Positions 15,776-24,065 of a DNA stretch of 64,000 bases are shown one piece after another. Source of the DNA: [Eubacterium] siraeum. GTDB taxonomy: Bacteria > Bacillota > Clostridia > Oscillospirales > Ruminococcaceae. How positions within the stretch are numbered: position 1 is the first letter of the stretch; each line of letters opens with the position of its first letter. The notes below the pieces were generated by a model that saw only the letters and a list, made by a program, of their open reading frames with translations, searched no databases and was not told the origin of the DNA. The DNA is taken from assembly GCA_025150425.1 (NCBI GenBank), contig CP102281.1, forward strand, positions 310,001 to 374,000, written 5' to 3'. The translations under genes and the position numbers were made by a program.

Positions 15776-16861
15776 TCAGAGATTGCTTGTGAAAAGCCCT
15801 GTAATGCTTTGTACACCGAGCGAAACGGCGGTGATGGATACCCAACAGCACAGTCCGAGAAGTATCGGCTTTCCGCCGTTGCGTATCAGCTTTACTATAT
15901 TTGTGTTAAGTCCTATAGCGCTCATAGCCATTGCTATAAAGAATTTAGCCAGCCATTTTGCAAACGGCACAAACTGCGATGAGTAGAACAGCGTGACGCT
16001 GTTTTCGGGCAGTAATCCGCAGACCGTTGTTATAAGTGACGCACCGACAAAGAAAAGGATAAACCACGGGAATATCTTCTTAATCGAGAAATCAGTTTTA
16101 CTGCCGCCGCTTTTTTTGGCTTTTGCTGTGCGGTAGAGTGCAAGCACGAGCGTTATCGGGATAATGGCAAGCGTTCTTGTCAGCTTTACCGTTACGGCGG
16201 CTGAAAGTATTCCGCTGTATCCGTAAATGCCCTCCGCTGTCGATGCTGCCGCAGTGACCGACGAGGTGTCGTTGACCGCAGTTCCGGCAAATACCGCAAA
16301 CCCTTCCGTGCCAAGTCCTATAGCGTGTCCGAGCGTCGGGAATATAAGTGCGGCAAGCACATTGAACAGGAATATTACCGATATTGAACGTGCAATGTCT
16401 TCATCATCCGCTTCGATAACGGGCGCTGTAGCCGCAATAGCCGAGCCGCCGCAGATAGACGAGCCTACGCCTATAAGGCAGGCGGTCTTAGGGTCCACCT
16501 TCATTAGCTTCATCATTATAAACGCAACTATCAGCGATATTGAGATAGTGCCGACTATAACGGGCAGGCTCTTTGCGCCGACCTGTGCTATTGTGCTTAA
16601 ATTCAGCGAAAAGCCGAGAATTACCACTGCCCACTGCAGAATCTTCTTTGATGTGAACTTTATTCCGCCCGACAGCGATGTAAGGCTTGCAAGCTTCGGA
16701 AATACAAGCGTCAGTATCATACCGAGAAGTATAGCTATTACAGGCGCTCCGATAAGCTCAAAGGAAAAGCCGCCTATGCTTATCCCGCCTGTCAGCGTTG
16801 CCGCAGCGGCAATGACGGCACATACGGCTGTTCCCGGTATTATTGATTTCAGTTTTTTCAT
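15776..16861 (-). CDS. YeiH-family putative anion/sulfate exporter
   Basis: This 361-residue integral membrane protein has about ten hydrophobic segments and matches the UPF0324/YeiH family (Cons_hypoth698). Family blocks seen are FTSKKILQWAVVILGFSLN, LIGVGSSICGGSAIAATAPVIEADDEDIARSI (nt about 16398-16493) and GTAVNDTSSVTAAA. Members are annotated as putative sulfate or other anion exporters, but biochemical proof is thin. GGAG precedes the ATG by 7 bases. It lies just downstream of the ispH/rpsA terminator hairpin and has no obvious promoter of its own, so read-through is possible. Confidence 0.88.
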   Translation of the reverse strand: MKKLKSIIPGTAVCAVIAAAATLTGGISIGGFSFELIGAPVIAILLGMILTLVFPKLASLTSLSGGIKFTSKKILQWAVVILGFSLNLSTIAQVGAKSLPVIVGTISISLIVAFIMMKLMKVDPKTACLIGVGSSICGGSAIAATAPVIEADDEDIARSISVIFLFNVLAALIFPTLGHAIGLGTEGFAVFAGTAVNDTSSVTAAASTAEGIYGYSGILSAAVTVKLTRTLAIIPITLVLALYRTAKAKKSGGSKTDFSIKKIFPWFILFFVGASLITTVCGLLPENSVTLFYSSQFVPFAKWLAKFFIAMAMSAIGLNTNIVKLIRNGGKPILLGLCCWVSITAVSLGVQSITGLFTSNL

Positions 16862-16883
16862 TTTTTCTCCGTTTTTTACATAA

Positions 16884-16911
16884 ATTGAGCCACCGTGACC
16901 GGTGGCTCAAT
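16884..16911 (-). terminator. Hairpin after ispH/rpsA
   Basis: A 12-bp perfect stem (16884-16895 with 16900-16911) has a 4-base loop. The minus-strand tail is only TTTATG, so termination may be partial and allow expression of the YeiH-type gene. Confidence 0.7.
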
Positions 16912-16928
16912 ATTTTCTTTATTGACGA

Positions 16929-18905
16929 TTATTCAGCGTCTTCAGCTTCTTCTTCCTCGTCCTCAGGCATTTCTTCCTTGAGTGCACGGATAGAGAGGCT
17001 TACTCTGTTCTGTTCCTCGTTGATTTCGATGATCTTTGCCTTAACTTCATCGCCGATGGAAAGAACCTGAGCTACATTGTTGATACGCTCTGTAGAGATC
17101 TGGCTGATGTGAATAAGACCGTCAACGCCGGGGATAATCTGTGCGAATGCGCCGAAGGGTGTGATGCTTACGATGGTAACATCAACAACATCGCCTTCGC
17201 TGTACTCTGCAACGAACTTGTTCCAGGGGTTGTCCTCTTCCTTCTTGCAGCCGAGTGATACTCTCTTCTTCTCGGGGTCGAAGCTCTTTACATATACATC
17301 AAGCTTGTCGCCGATCTTAACGATCTCTCTGGGGTGCTTGATTCTGTTCCAGGTAAGCTCGCTTGAGTGAACCATACCGTCAACTCCGCCGAGATCAACG
17401 AATACGCCGTAGCTTTCGATAGACTTAACTTCACCTGTGAACTTCTGACCTACCTCAATGTTCTCCCAGAACTTAGCCTTAGCGGCATCGTTTGCTTCCT
17501 TCTTAGCCTGACGGATAGAACCAACAACTCTGCCTCTTGCCTCTGTTACTTCGATAACCTTGAAGGGAACTGTCTTCTTGAGAAGCTCTTCAAGCTTGCC
17601 GTCCTTGGGAACGCCTGTCTGGGAAGCCGGGATGAATACTCTTGTACCGTTGGAGATAATGATAACGCCGCCCTTAACTACCGATGATACTTCACCTTCT
17701 AGCGTTTCATTATTTTCCATAGCGGCTGCGAGCTTTTCTACGCCGAGAACGCTGTCAACCTTCTTCTTGGAAAGTGTAACTGTACCTTCTGCGTCATTTA
17801 CAGCTGTAACGATGGCTTCGATCTCATCGCCAACCTTGACAACATCTGAGGGAGCTGCATTGGGATCCTGCGAAAGTTCGCTTGCAGGAATGTAGCCCGA
17901 GTGCTTTGTGCCTAAGTCTACAACAGCTTCGTTCTTGTTTACAGCTACTACTAAAGCCTTGACCCTGTTCCCTATATATACTTTTTTGAAGGTCTTGTCA
18001 ACCTCCGCCATGAAGTCGAATCCTTCTTCATTGTTGAGAATTTCGCTCATAATTCTATGAACCTCCTTTATTATATAGGCAGGTGTCGAAGCTCCTGCCG
18101 TTATACCGACCGTACCGCCCTGCAAAGGGAGCAGTTCCGATACTGCGGCTTTATCAATATCACTGCCGTCCTGCGTAAATATTACGGGGCAGTGTTTTTG
18201 ACTTATCTGTGCCAGCTTTGCGGTGTTGCTGGAATTTTTTCCGCCGACCGTGACCATAAGCGCCGAGCGCCGTGCAAGCTCCTCGGTTTCCTTTTGTCTT
18301 TCAGCCGTCGCACTACATATTGTATCAAAAATCGTGATATTTGTATAGTGTTTTTTTGCAACTTGAATGCAAGATTGCCATTTTGACGAATTAAACGTCG
18401 TCTGAGCAACCATGATTAGTGCATTTTGACGAGGAAATTTCTGCAATTCTGCCATTTTTTCCAGCTCGTCCGAGTCACGCACCACTGATACTTCATCCGG
18501 ATTTCTGCAATGCCCGACTATCCCGATGACCTCAGGGTGATCGGGGTCGCCCGCTATGATAACGGGGCATTCCGACTTTGAAACAATGTTGTGTATCTTT
18601 GCGACAAACGGGCAGGTAGCATCAATACAGCTTATGCCCTTGTCGTGTATATAATCCGTGACCGATTTTGCAACGCCGTGAGAGCGGATTATAAGCGTCC
18701 TGCCCTGCGGCAGATCGTCAGGTGAATCTATGGGGTATACTCCAAGCTTCTGAAGTCTTGCTATCTCACTGCCGTTGTGTATCAGTTCTCCGAGCGTATA
18801 GCAGCTGCCGTTTTCTTCTGCGGTTTTTTCCGCAATTTCTACAGCACGCTTGACACCGAAACAGAAGCCTGCGCTCTTTGCCGTTTCAATATTGTAACGG
18901 CTCAC
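16929..18905 (-). CDS. ispH/rpsA: IspH fused to S1 ribosomal-protein-like domains
   Basis: This 658-residue fusion has HMBPP reductase (IspH, last step of the MEP isoprenoid pathway, 4Fe-4S enzyme) at residues 1-290. The three cluster cysteines C15 (AGFCFGV), C98 (DATCPF) and C197 (TICSAT) are present. Four S1 RNA-binding domains follow, at about 308-375, 390-455, 475-545 and 560-630, and an acidic tail ends the protein. The S1 part resembles clostridial RpsA. Such fusions are established in Clostridia. The start is GTG, overlapping the plsC stop (GTGA). Whether the protein is processed into two is unknown. The order cmk-plsC-ispH/rpsA indicates one operon. Confidence 0.94.
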   Translation of the reverse strand: MSRYNIETAKSAGFCFGVKRAVEIAEKTAEENGSCYTLGELIHNGSEIARLQKLGVYPIDSPDDLPQGRTLIIRSHGVAKSVTDYIHDKGISCIDATCPFVAKIHNIVSKSECPVIIAGDPDHPEVIGIVGHCRNPDEVSVVRDSDELEKMAELQKFPRQNALIMVAQTTFNSSKWQSCIQVAKKHYTNITIFDTICSATAERQKETEELARRSALMVTVGGKNSSNTAKLAQISQKHCPVIFTQDGSDIDKAAVSELLPLQGGTVGITAGASTPAYIIKEVHRIMSEILNNEEGFDFMAEVDKTFKKVYIGNRVKALVVAVNKNEAVVDLGTKHSGYIPASELSQDPNAAPSDVVKVGDEIEAIVTAVNDAEGTVTLSKKKVDSVLGVEKLAAAMENNETLEGEVSSVVKGGVIIISNGTRVFIPASQTGVPKDGKLEELLKKTVPFKVIEVTEARGRVVGSIRQAKKEANDAAKAKFWENIEVGQKFTGEVKSIESYGVFVDLGGVDGMVHSSELTWNRIKHPREIVKIGDKLDVYVKSFDPEKKRVSLGCKKEEDNPWNKFVAEYSEGDVVDVTIVSITPFGAFAQIIPGVDGLIHISQISTERINNVAQVLSIGDEVKAKIIEINEEQNRVSLSIRALKEEMPEDEEEEAEDAE

Positions 18906-19573
18906 TTGCTTTCCTCTTCCGCCTGCTTTTCGGGCTTCGGGTTATACTGCTTGGGGAGCGGATCGCCGTATTCGCTCATACCGTCCATCAGCATCTTTAT
19001 GTTATCCATAATAAGATTTGAAACACGTCTTAGCTCTGTTCTGTCATCGCTGTTCAGTGCGATATGCTCCGCAGGAATCATCTCGCCTACCGAGATCCAT
19101 ACTTTTCTGCGGAAGCCCTTTTTCCCGTACTTTATGCACATCGGAAGAACGGGGGCATTTGTCTTGCCTGCGATAACCGCAATACCCGATTTTGCTCTGC
19201 CGATATTGCCGTCCTTAGAACGTGTACCTTCGGGAAATATTACGAAAGCCCTGTTCTTCTCAAGGTCGGCTATGGCGTGGTCAATGGCACTGCCGTCACC
19301 TGCGCCTCTTACAACGGGGAACGCTCCGCACTTGGTAATAAGCCAGGCGAAGAATTTATTTTTCTCGAACAGCTCAATCTTCGCCATAAACGAAAAATGC
19401 GCCTTGTTCACAGCCGCTATCAGCGGAGGATCGCCGTAATCCTGGTGATTGCAGGCGATTATATAGCCGCCCTTTATGCCGTTCTTATACGGTCTGTTGT
19501 CACCGCCGATTACCTTGATCCTGTATTTTATGTGCATTGAAAGACATACTATCTTCCTGAAAAATTCATACAT
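18902..19573 (-). CDS. plsC: 1-acyl-glycerol-3-phosphate acyltransferase
   Basis: This 223-residue membrane-associated acyltransferase makes phosphatidic acid. The catalytic HX4D motif is visible in NHQDYGDP (about residues 42-49) and the glycerol-phosphate-binding motif in FPEGTRSKDG (about 112-121); GKTNAPVLPM is the fourth block. There is one weak hydrophobic segment near the N-terminus. The start is the ATG overlapping the cmk stop (TAATG); a longer frame extending into cmk is possible on paper but has no separate ribosome site. The acidic, charged C-terminus (PEKQAEEESK) is typical of clostridial members. Confidence 0.93.
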   Translation of the reverse strand: MYEFFRKIVCLSMHIKYRIKVIGGDNRPYKNGIKGGYIIACNHQDYGDPPLIAAVNKAHFSFMAKIELFEKNKFFAWLITKCGAFPVVRGAGDGSAIDHAIADLEKNRAFVIFPEGTRSKDGNIGRAKSGIAVIAGKTNAPVLPMCIKYGKKGFRRKVWISVGEMIPAEHIALNSDDRTELRRVSNLIMDNIKMLMDGMSEYGDPLPKQYNPKPEKQAEEESK

Positions 19574-20247
19574 TATCTGATTTCTGCCTTTTCTTTGATT
19601 ATTCTGACAAGCAGGTCGCACGAGCCTTCAAAATCAAGCTCTGTCGTATCCGCAAGCACTGCGTCATCGGCCTGCTTCAGCGGTGCAATTTCTCTTGTCA
19701 TATCGTTGTGGTCACGCTGTTTAAGATCCATAAGCACGCTCTCGTAAGATACAGCCGTACCCTTTGCGATAAGCTCGTCATAACGGCGCTTTGCACGCAC
19801 CTCGGCATCTGCTGTAAGATATATCTTCACTGTTGCGTTAGGAAGTACGACAGTTCCTATATCCCTGCCGTCCATTATCACGTCACGGCTTTCTGCCATA
19901 TCACGCTGAAGCTGAAGGAGGAATGCTCTTACAGCCGGGATAGCGGAAACCTTGGATGCCGCCATGCTTATTTCGGGTAAGCGTATCTCATCGGAAACGT
20001 CATAGCCGTTAAGATATATGTGCTGTGTGCCGTCCTTTATCTTTACGTCAAGAGAAATATGCGAAAGTGCCGCACTTACTCTCACGGGGTCATCCATATC
20101 AACGCCGTTGCGGTCGCAGAAAAGACCTATGCAACGGTACATAGCGCCCGTGTCAACGTATATAAAGCCTAAACGCTTTGCGCATTCTTTGGCGATGGAG
20201 CTTTTGCCCGCTCCTACAGGGCCGTCAATAGCTACTGCAATACTCAT
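19573..20247 (-). CDS. cmk: Cytidylate kinase
   Basis: This 224-residue enzyme phosphorylates CMP and dCMP with ATP. The P-loop GPVGAGKSS (about residues 9-17) follows the start, then YVDTGAMYRC, the NMP-binding RDIGTVVLP and a DxxDMTRE-like block (RDHNDMTREIAPL). The ATG chosen has GGAGAA upstream; the reading frame continues 38 codons further but through the promoter. It is first gene of the cmk-plsC-ispH/rpsA operon. Confidence 0.95.
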   Translation of the reverse strand: MSIAVAIDGPVGAGKSSIAKECAKRLGFIYVDTGAMYRCIGLFCDRNGVDMDDPVRVSAALSHISLDVKIKDGTQHIYLNGYDVSDEIRLPEISMAASKVSAIPAVRAFLLQLQRDMAESRDVIMDGRDIGTVVLPNATVKIYLTADAEVRAKRRYDELIAKGTAVSYESVLMDLKQRDHNDMTREIAPLKQADDAVLADTTELDFEGSCDLLVRIIKEKAEIR

Positions 20248-20278
20248 ATCTTTTCTTCTCCAATTTACATATACACTA

Positions 20279-20307
20279 ATTATAACACGGTTTTTATCCG
20301 ATTGCAA
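20279..20307 (-). promoter_or_regulatory. Promoter of the cmk operon
   Basis: On the minus strand: TTGCAA (20302-20307), 17 bases, TATAAT (20279-20284), 32 bases before the cmk start. Confidence 0.88.
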
Positions 20308-20367
20308 CAGGGAAAATGTGAAAATTAAGCGAAATAAACGGTTTTTAAGCCTGTAAAGCAAAGAAAA

Positions 20368-20399
20368 TTCCCCGAAAAACGAAAATGCTTTTCGGGGAA
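20368..20399 (-). terminator. Terminator after the GT2 gene
   Basis: An 11-bp stem TTCCCCGAAAA/TTTTCGGGGAA (20368-20378 with 20389-20399) has a T-rich tail (TTTTCTTT) on the minus strand. Confidence 0.82.
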
Positions 20400-20404
20400 A
20401 TATG

Positions 20405-21382
20405 TCAGTTTGTTTTTGAAAGCTGTTTTTTCTGCGCTCTTTTAAGATACGCAGGAGAAAGCAGACGCAGTTGTTTTTTTACGGTGTTTCTCACCTCACG
20501 GCAGTCGGAAATATAGCTGCCGCCGTTTCCTTTGCCGGCCATATACTGTCTTGCTATCATTCCGTACAGCGTTATAAGCACCTTTAAGGTCATAACGGAA
20601 ATCCTTGTGCGACAGCTGTAATAGATGCCGTTTTCCGCAAGATATTCCGACAAGATGAGATATGCCTCAAGATAGCTGTCTACCATTTTTCTTCCTGCAA
20701 GACCCGTTATGCTGTCGGGACGGTGGGCATAGCTGTAAAGCACCTTTCGTGTAAAGGCGACATTTTCCGCACAGGCAAACAGGCGGGGTGTTGTAATTAC
20801 GTCCTCAAAGCACTTTCCGACAGGGTAGGATATATTGTTGTCAGAGAAGAGCGAACGTCTGTACATCTTGTTCCATGCGTAATTTCTTACCGAAACGTCG
20901 GAAATCAGCTTTTCAAACGCCTTTTTTCCGCCGATTACACCGTTACGGTGGGAAAGAAGCACATTTATACTGCGGTCGGATTTTTCAAAGTAATTGCAGT
21001 ATCTGCACTGTACTATGTCTGCGTTGTTTTTTACGGCGAGCGTGTACATTTCGGAAATGTAAAATGGCGATACAAAGTCGTCGCTGTCAACAAAGGCGAT
21101 ATATTCGCCTCTTGCGTTTGCAAGACCTGTGTTTCTTGCGGCTGAAAGGCCTGCGTTTTGCTGAGTGATTATTCTTATGAAATCATACTTGCTTGCAAAC
21201 CTGTCCGCTATCGTCATGGAATTATCTTTCGTTCCGTCATTCACAATGATTATTTCGTATTTATATCCGAAATTCTGACGGACAAGCGAATCAAGACAAC
21301 GTTCAATATATTTTTCAACGTTGTATACGGGAACGACCACACTCACGGCAACTGCACGCTCTCGCATATTATCTGTGTTCAT
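20405..21382 (-). CDS. GT2 family glycosyltransferase
   Basis: This 325-residue protein has a GT-A fold. The N-terminal block VSVVVPVYNVEKYIERCLDS, then IIIVNDGTKDNS and RNTGLANARGEYIAFVDSDDF (DSDD as the metal-binding DxD) are diagnostic of GT2 enzymes. The last third (LKVLITLYGMIARQ... KKQLRLLSPAYLKR) is helical and basic, as in polysaccharide and teichoic-acid side-chain transferases. There is no signal peptide; likely cytoplasmic face of the membrane. The start is set by AGGAGAGG at proper spacing; upstream in-frame codons overlap the leader. Donor and acceptor sugars cannot be told. A divergent polysaccharide deacetylase gene lies upstream. Confidence 0.9.
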   Translation of the reverse strand: MNTDNMRERAVAVSVVVPVYNVEKYIERCLDSLVRQNFGYKYEIIIVNDGTKDNSMTIADRFASKYDFIRIITQQNAGLSAARNTGLANARGEYIAFVDSDDFVSPFYISEMYTLAVKNNADIVQCRYCNYFEKSDRSINVLLSHRNGVIGGKKAFEKLISDVSVRNYAWNKMYRRSLFSDNNISYPVGKCFEDVITTPRLFACAENVAFTRKVLYSYAHRPDSITGLAGRKMVDSYLEAYLILSEYLAENGIYYSCRTRISVMTLKVLITLYGMIARQYMAGKGNGGSYISDCREVRNTVKKQLRLLSPAYLKRAQKKQLSKTN

Positions 21383-21468
21383 ATAAACCTCTCCTGAATA
21401 GAAAATAATTGCAGATAGAAAACTCGGACTATGGTATATCGGGGATATAAACAAATTTTACTACGCAA

Positions 21469-21497
21469 ATTATACAACTAAAAAAAATAGCAGTCAA
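21469..21497 (-). promoter_or_regulatory. Promoter of the GT2 gene
   Basis: On the minus strand: TTGACT (21492-21497), 17 bases, TATAAT (21469-21474). Confidence 0.87.
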
Positions 21498-21606
21498 TCG
21501 GAAAAACGTGTAAAAGTTTGTAAAACAAAAAAATACGGCAGTTTAACTAATAATCATATGCTTAAAGGCTGATAATTTAACAAAAAGAACAAACGGAGAT
21601 GATAGC

Positions 21607-22464
21607 TTGAAAAGCATAAAAATATGCGTTGCGGCAATCACGGCAGGCGTGGTGTGTATTGCGACGATGATAGGGATACTGAGTGCCGCAATATATGCCG
21701 AAAACGAAAGCGGCAACAGCTTTATAGGGCTGATGTATCATCAGGTGTTAAAGGATGAAAGCAGAGCCGGAAAATATATAATTACTCCAAACGAGCTGGA
21801 GAGCGACCTTGCGTATCTGTCCGAAAACGGTTATGTTTCCGTTCTTCCGTCTCAGCTTGTGAAAATTCGTGAGCAGGGCGGCATACTGCCGGAAAAAACG
21901 GTTGTGATCACGTTTGATGACGGGTATGAAACGGGACTTTATTATGTGCTGCCGCTGCTGAAAAAATACGGAATGAAGGCGGTCATAAATGTTGTCGGCA
22001 GTTATACGGACGAATATTCCCGTATCAACGAAGAGGGAAAGCACTTGTCTTATGCTTACCTGACATGGAATGAAATAAAGACGCTGTCGGACAGCGGTTA
22101 TGTCGAAATAGGGAATCACACCTACGATATGCACTCGAACAACGGGGATAGAAACGGCTGTGCGAGAAAAGAAAACGAGAGCGATGAGCAGTACCGCACG
22201 GTGCTGTATGAGGATGTGGATAGGCTGTCGGACAAATTACAGCAGGTCACAGGGAAAAGGCCGGTCGCTTTTGCGTATCCCTTCGGGTCGCTGAGTGAGG
22301 GAAGTGCGGAGATAATCGGCAGTGCGGGCATAAGCGTGTTTATGACCTGCTGTGAACAGCCGTGCAGTATGAACAGAAACGGCAGGATAGTGATAAACCG
22401 CTATAACAGAGAAAGCGGAAGAACGGCACAGCAGATATGCGAGGAATTCAACAACGCATTTTAG
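21607..22464 (+). CDS. Exported polysaccharide deacetylase (NodB homology)
   Basis: This 285-residue protein has an N-terminal signal/anchor segment (about residues 6-31, ICVAAITAGVVCIATMIGILSAAIYA). A carbohydrate esterase 4 domain follows, with TFDDGYET (catalytic Asp pair, about 99-106) and GNHTYDMH (metal-binding H-x4-H, about 174-181). It likely deacetylates peptidoglycan or another wall glycan outside the cell. The start is TTG with CGGAG 8 bases upstream; the ATG seven bases before it hits a stop after three codons. FIGLMYHQV is the family's first block. It is divergent from a GT2 gene and ends at a bidirectional terminator. Confidence 0.9.
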   Translation: MKSIKICVAAITAGVVCIATMIGILSAAIYAENESGNSFIGLMYHQVLKDESRAGKYIITPNELESDLAYLSENGYVSVLPSQLVKIREQGGILPEKTVVITFDDGYETGLYYVLPLLKKYGMKAVINVVGSYTDEYSRINEEGKHLSYAYLTWNEIKTLSDSGYVEIGNHTYDMHSNNGDRNGCARKENESDEQYRTVLYEDVDRLSDKLQQVTGKRPVAFAYPFGSLSEGSAEIIGSAGISVFMTCCEQPCSMNRNGRIVINRYNRESGRTAQQICEEFNNAF

Positions 22465-22491
22465 CCTGAGTGCAGAAAATATAAAGAAAAA

Positions 22492-22527
22492 ACCGGGAGT
22501 CCGTAAAAACGAACTCCCGGTATTTTT
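22492..22527. terminator. Bidirectional terminator, deacetylase and lipoprotein
   Basis: A 9-bp stem ACCGGGAGT/ACTCCCGGT (22492-22500 with 22513-22521) has ATTTTT on plus and TTTTTTCTTT on minus. Confidence 0.9.
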
Positions 22528-22539
22528 CGTTATTTCTGA

Positions 22540-22662
22540 TTACTTAGACTCAGAAACGCTTGTTGAGCTACCAACGCTTGATGATGTTGTGTTGTTGCCG
22601 CAAGCTGTTGCCATAGCTGCTACCATAGCTACTACTGCTACTAAAGCTAAAATCTTTTTCAT
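22540..22662 (-). CDS. Small predicted lipoprotein, 40 residues
   Basis: This short gene encodes MKKILALVAVVAMVAAMATAC followed by GNNTTSSS and a Ser/Thr/Val-rich tail ending SESK. It has a classic lipoprotein signal: two lysines, a hydrophobic core of about 15 residues, and a lipobox-like ATAC with Cys21. The mature part would be only 20 residues of small polar amino acids. GGAG lies 10 bases before the ATG, a near-consensus promoter lies at 22731-22759, and a strong terminator follows, so it is a complete single-gene unit. Function is unknown: it could be a surface peptide, a pheromone-type lipoprotein, or a degenerate solute-binding-protein start. Confidence 0.72.
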   Translation of the reverse strand: MKKILALVAVVAMVAAMATACGNNTTSSSVGSSTSVSESK

Positions 22663-22730
22663 GTCTTTAATCTCCTTACAGTAAGTTTGTATCGATCTAT
22701 AACACCAAGTCTTTTGCTTGGCTGAAATGA

Positions 22731-22759
22731 ATTATACATAAATTTTACGTTACGGTCAA
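22731..22759 (-). promoter_or_regulatory. Promoter of the small lipoprotein gene
   Basis: On the minus strand: TTGACC (22754-22759), 17 bases, TATAAT (22731-22736). The leader also holds a small hairpin CCAAG/CTTGG (22705-22721). Confidence 0.88.
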
Positions 22760-22839
22760 GTAGGTTTTACCTTAATTTGTTTAATCGGCTTAATTTTCGT
22801 TCAGATTGACAAAAAAGAATGTAATCGTTTAAATGAAAC

Positions 22840-22868
22840 TGGACATTTTTTTCGTTATGGTGTATAAT
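22840..22868 (+). promoter_or_regulatory. Promoter upstream of deoD
   Basis: TGGACA (22840-22845), 17 bases, TATAAT (22863-22868). The implied leader to deoD is about 190 bases and holds a small hairpin GTTACA/TGTAAC near 22900 and a 14-codon ORF near 22979. Confidence 0.8.
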
Positions 22869-23065
22869 ATGTGAACAAAGCACACGCAAAGACCCGAATT
22901 TGTTACACTGCTGTAACTTTAAATACAGAATATGGATATTATTATCCGATTCGCAATATGAAAAATGCAATAATATGTATGTTCTGGATGAAAATTCTTG
23001 CCGTGTGCCGAAAAAAGAAGTAAAATCAGCATAATTCAAATGGTTTCAGAAAGGAAAATGATAGT

Positions 23066-23773
23066 ATGGCAAATGTACCTACACCGCACATAAAGGCAAA
23101 AATGGGAGAAATTGCAGAGAAAATTCTTATGCCGGGAGATCCGTTAAGGGCAAAATTCATAGCCGAAAATTATCTTTCGGACGCAGTCTGCGTTAACGAC
23201 ACAAGAAATATGCTCGGCTTCACGGGCAATTACAAAGGCTCAAAGGTAACGGTAATGGGAAGCGGAATGGGAGTTTCATCCATAGGCATATACAGCTATG
23301 AGCTGTTCAATTTCTATGAAGCCGAAACGATTATAAGAATCGGAACGGCAGGTGCGCTTGTACCGCAGGTTCAGCCCAGAGATGTGATAATAGCGCAGGG
23401 TGCTTGCCACGATACTAATGTTGACAGGCAGTACGGCTTGCCCGGAACGTATGCGCCCATAGCCGACTTCGGACTTGTGAAAAGGGCATATGAGCTTGCG
23501 ACAGAGAAAAATATCAAGGCTCACGTCGGAAATGTATTGACGGGAGAGGTGTATTACGATGCGTCGAACAGCCTTTCGGCGTGGTCGAAAATGGGTGTTC
23601 TTGCCGTAGAAATGGAAGCGGCGGCACTTTATATGAATGCGGCGGCGGCAGGCAAGAAGGCACTGTGCATCTGCACCGTTACGAACAACCCTCTGACAGG
23701 AACGGAGGACATCACACCCGAAGAACGTGAAAAGACCCTTACCGATATGATTACTATCGCACTTGATGCGTAA
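23066..23773 (+). CDS. deoD: Purine-nucleoside phosphorylase, DeoD type
   Basis: This 235-residue hexameric-type enzyme splits purine (deoxy)nucleosides with phosphate for base salvage. Family blocks are TPHIKAKMGEIAEKILMPGDPLRAKFIAE (nt about 23081-23167), GSGMGVSSIGIYSYEL, IRIGTAGAL, and AVEMEAAALY near residue 180, which holds the ribose-contacting Met-Glu pair; SLSAWSKMGV and a C-terminal helix complete it. Length equals E. coli DeoD closely. AAAGGAAAA precedes the ATG. It is monocistronic here. Confidence 0.96.
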   Translation: MANVPTPHIKAKMGEIAEKILMPGDPLRAKFIAENYLSDAVCVNDTRNMLGFTGNYKGSKVTVMGSGMGVSSIGIYSYELFNFYEAETIIRIGTAGALVPQVQPRDVIIAQGACHDTNVDRQYGLPGTYAPIADFGLVKRAYELATEKNIKAHVGNVLTGEVYYDASNSLSAWSKMGVLAVEMEAAALYMNAAAAGKKALCICTVTNNPLTGTEDITPEEREKTLTDMITIALDA

Positions 23774-23967
23774 CCGCTGTTTTCTATATTTATATTTAAA
23801 TAGTATAAAGCCATATCGTCAGAATATGCCTCGAATGGCTGTATGTATATGTCAAAACTAAAAAACAATGAAAAAATGCCTTAAATCAACGAAAACCAAG
23901 AATGCTTTTAGGCAATTTTCCATAAAATTTCGCTTTGAAAATTGTTTGATATGTCATCAAAGTTTTC

Positions 23968-23996
23968 TTGCTATTCGCTTAAACTTATGGTATAAT
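23968..23996 (+). promoter_or_regulatory. Promoter of the type IV pilus operon
   Basis: TTGCTA (23968-23973), 17 bases, TATAAT (23991-23996), 70 bases before pilC. Confidence 0.82.
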
Positions 23997-24065
23997 TTTG
24001 TTATATAATAATTTCCATTTAATATGGAGGTTGTTTATTCTGTTATGATGAATGGGGGATAACCA

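Noticed and set aside
22880-22960. c-di-GMP (GEMM-type) riboswitch in the deoD leader
   Set aside because: Only the fragment ACGCAAAG matches; the rest of the core and the paired arms are missing.
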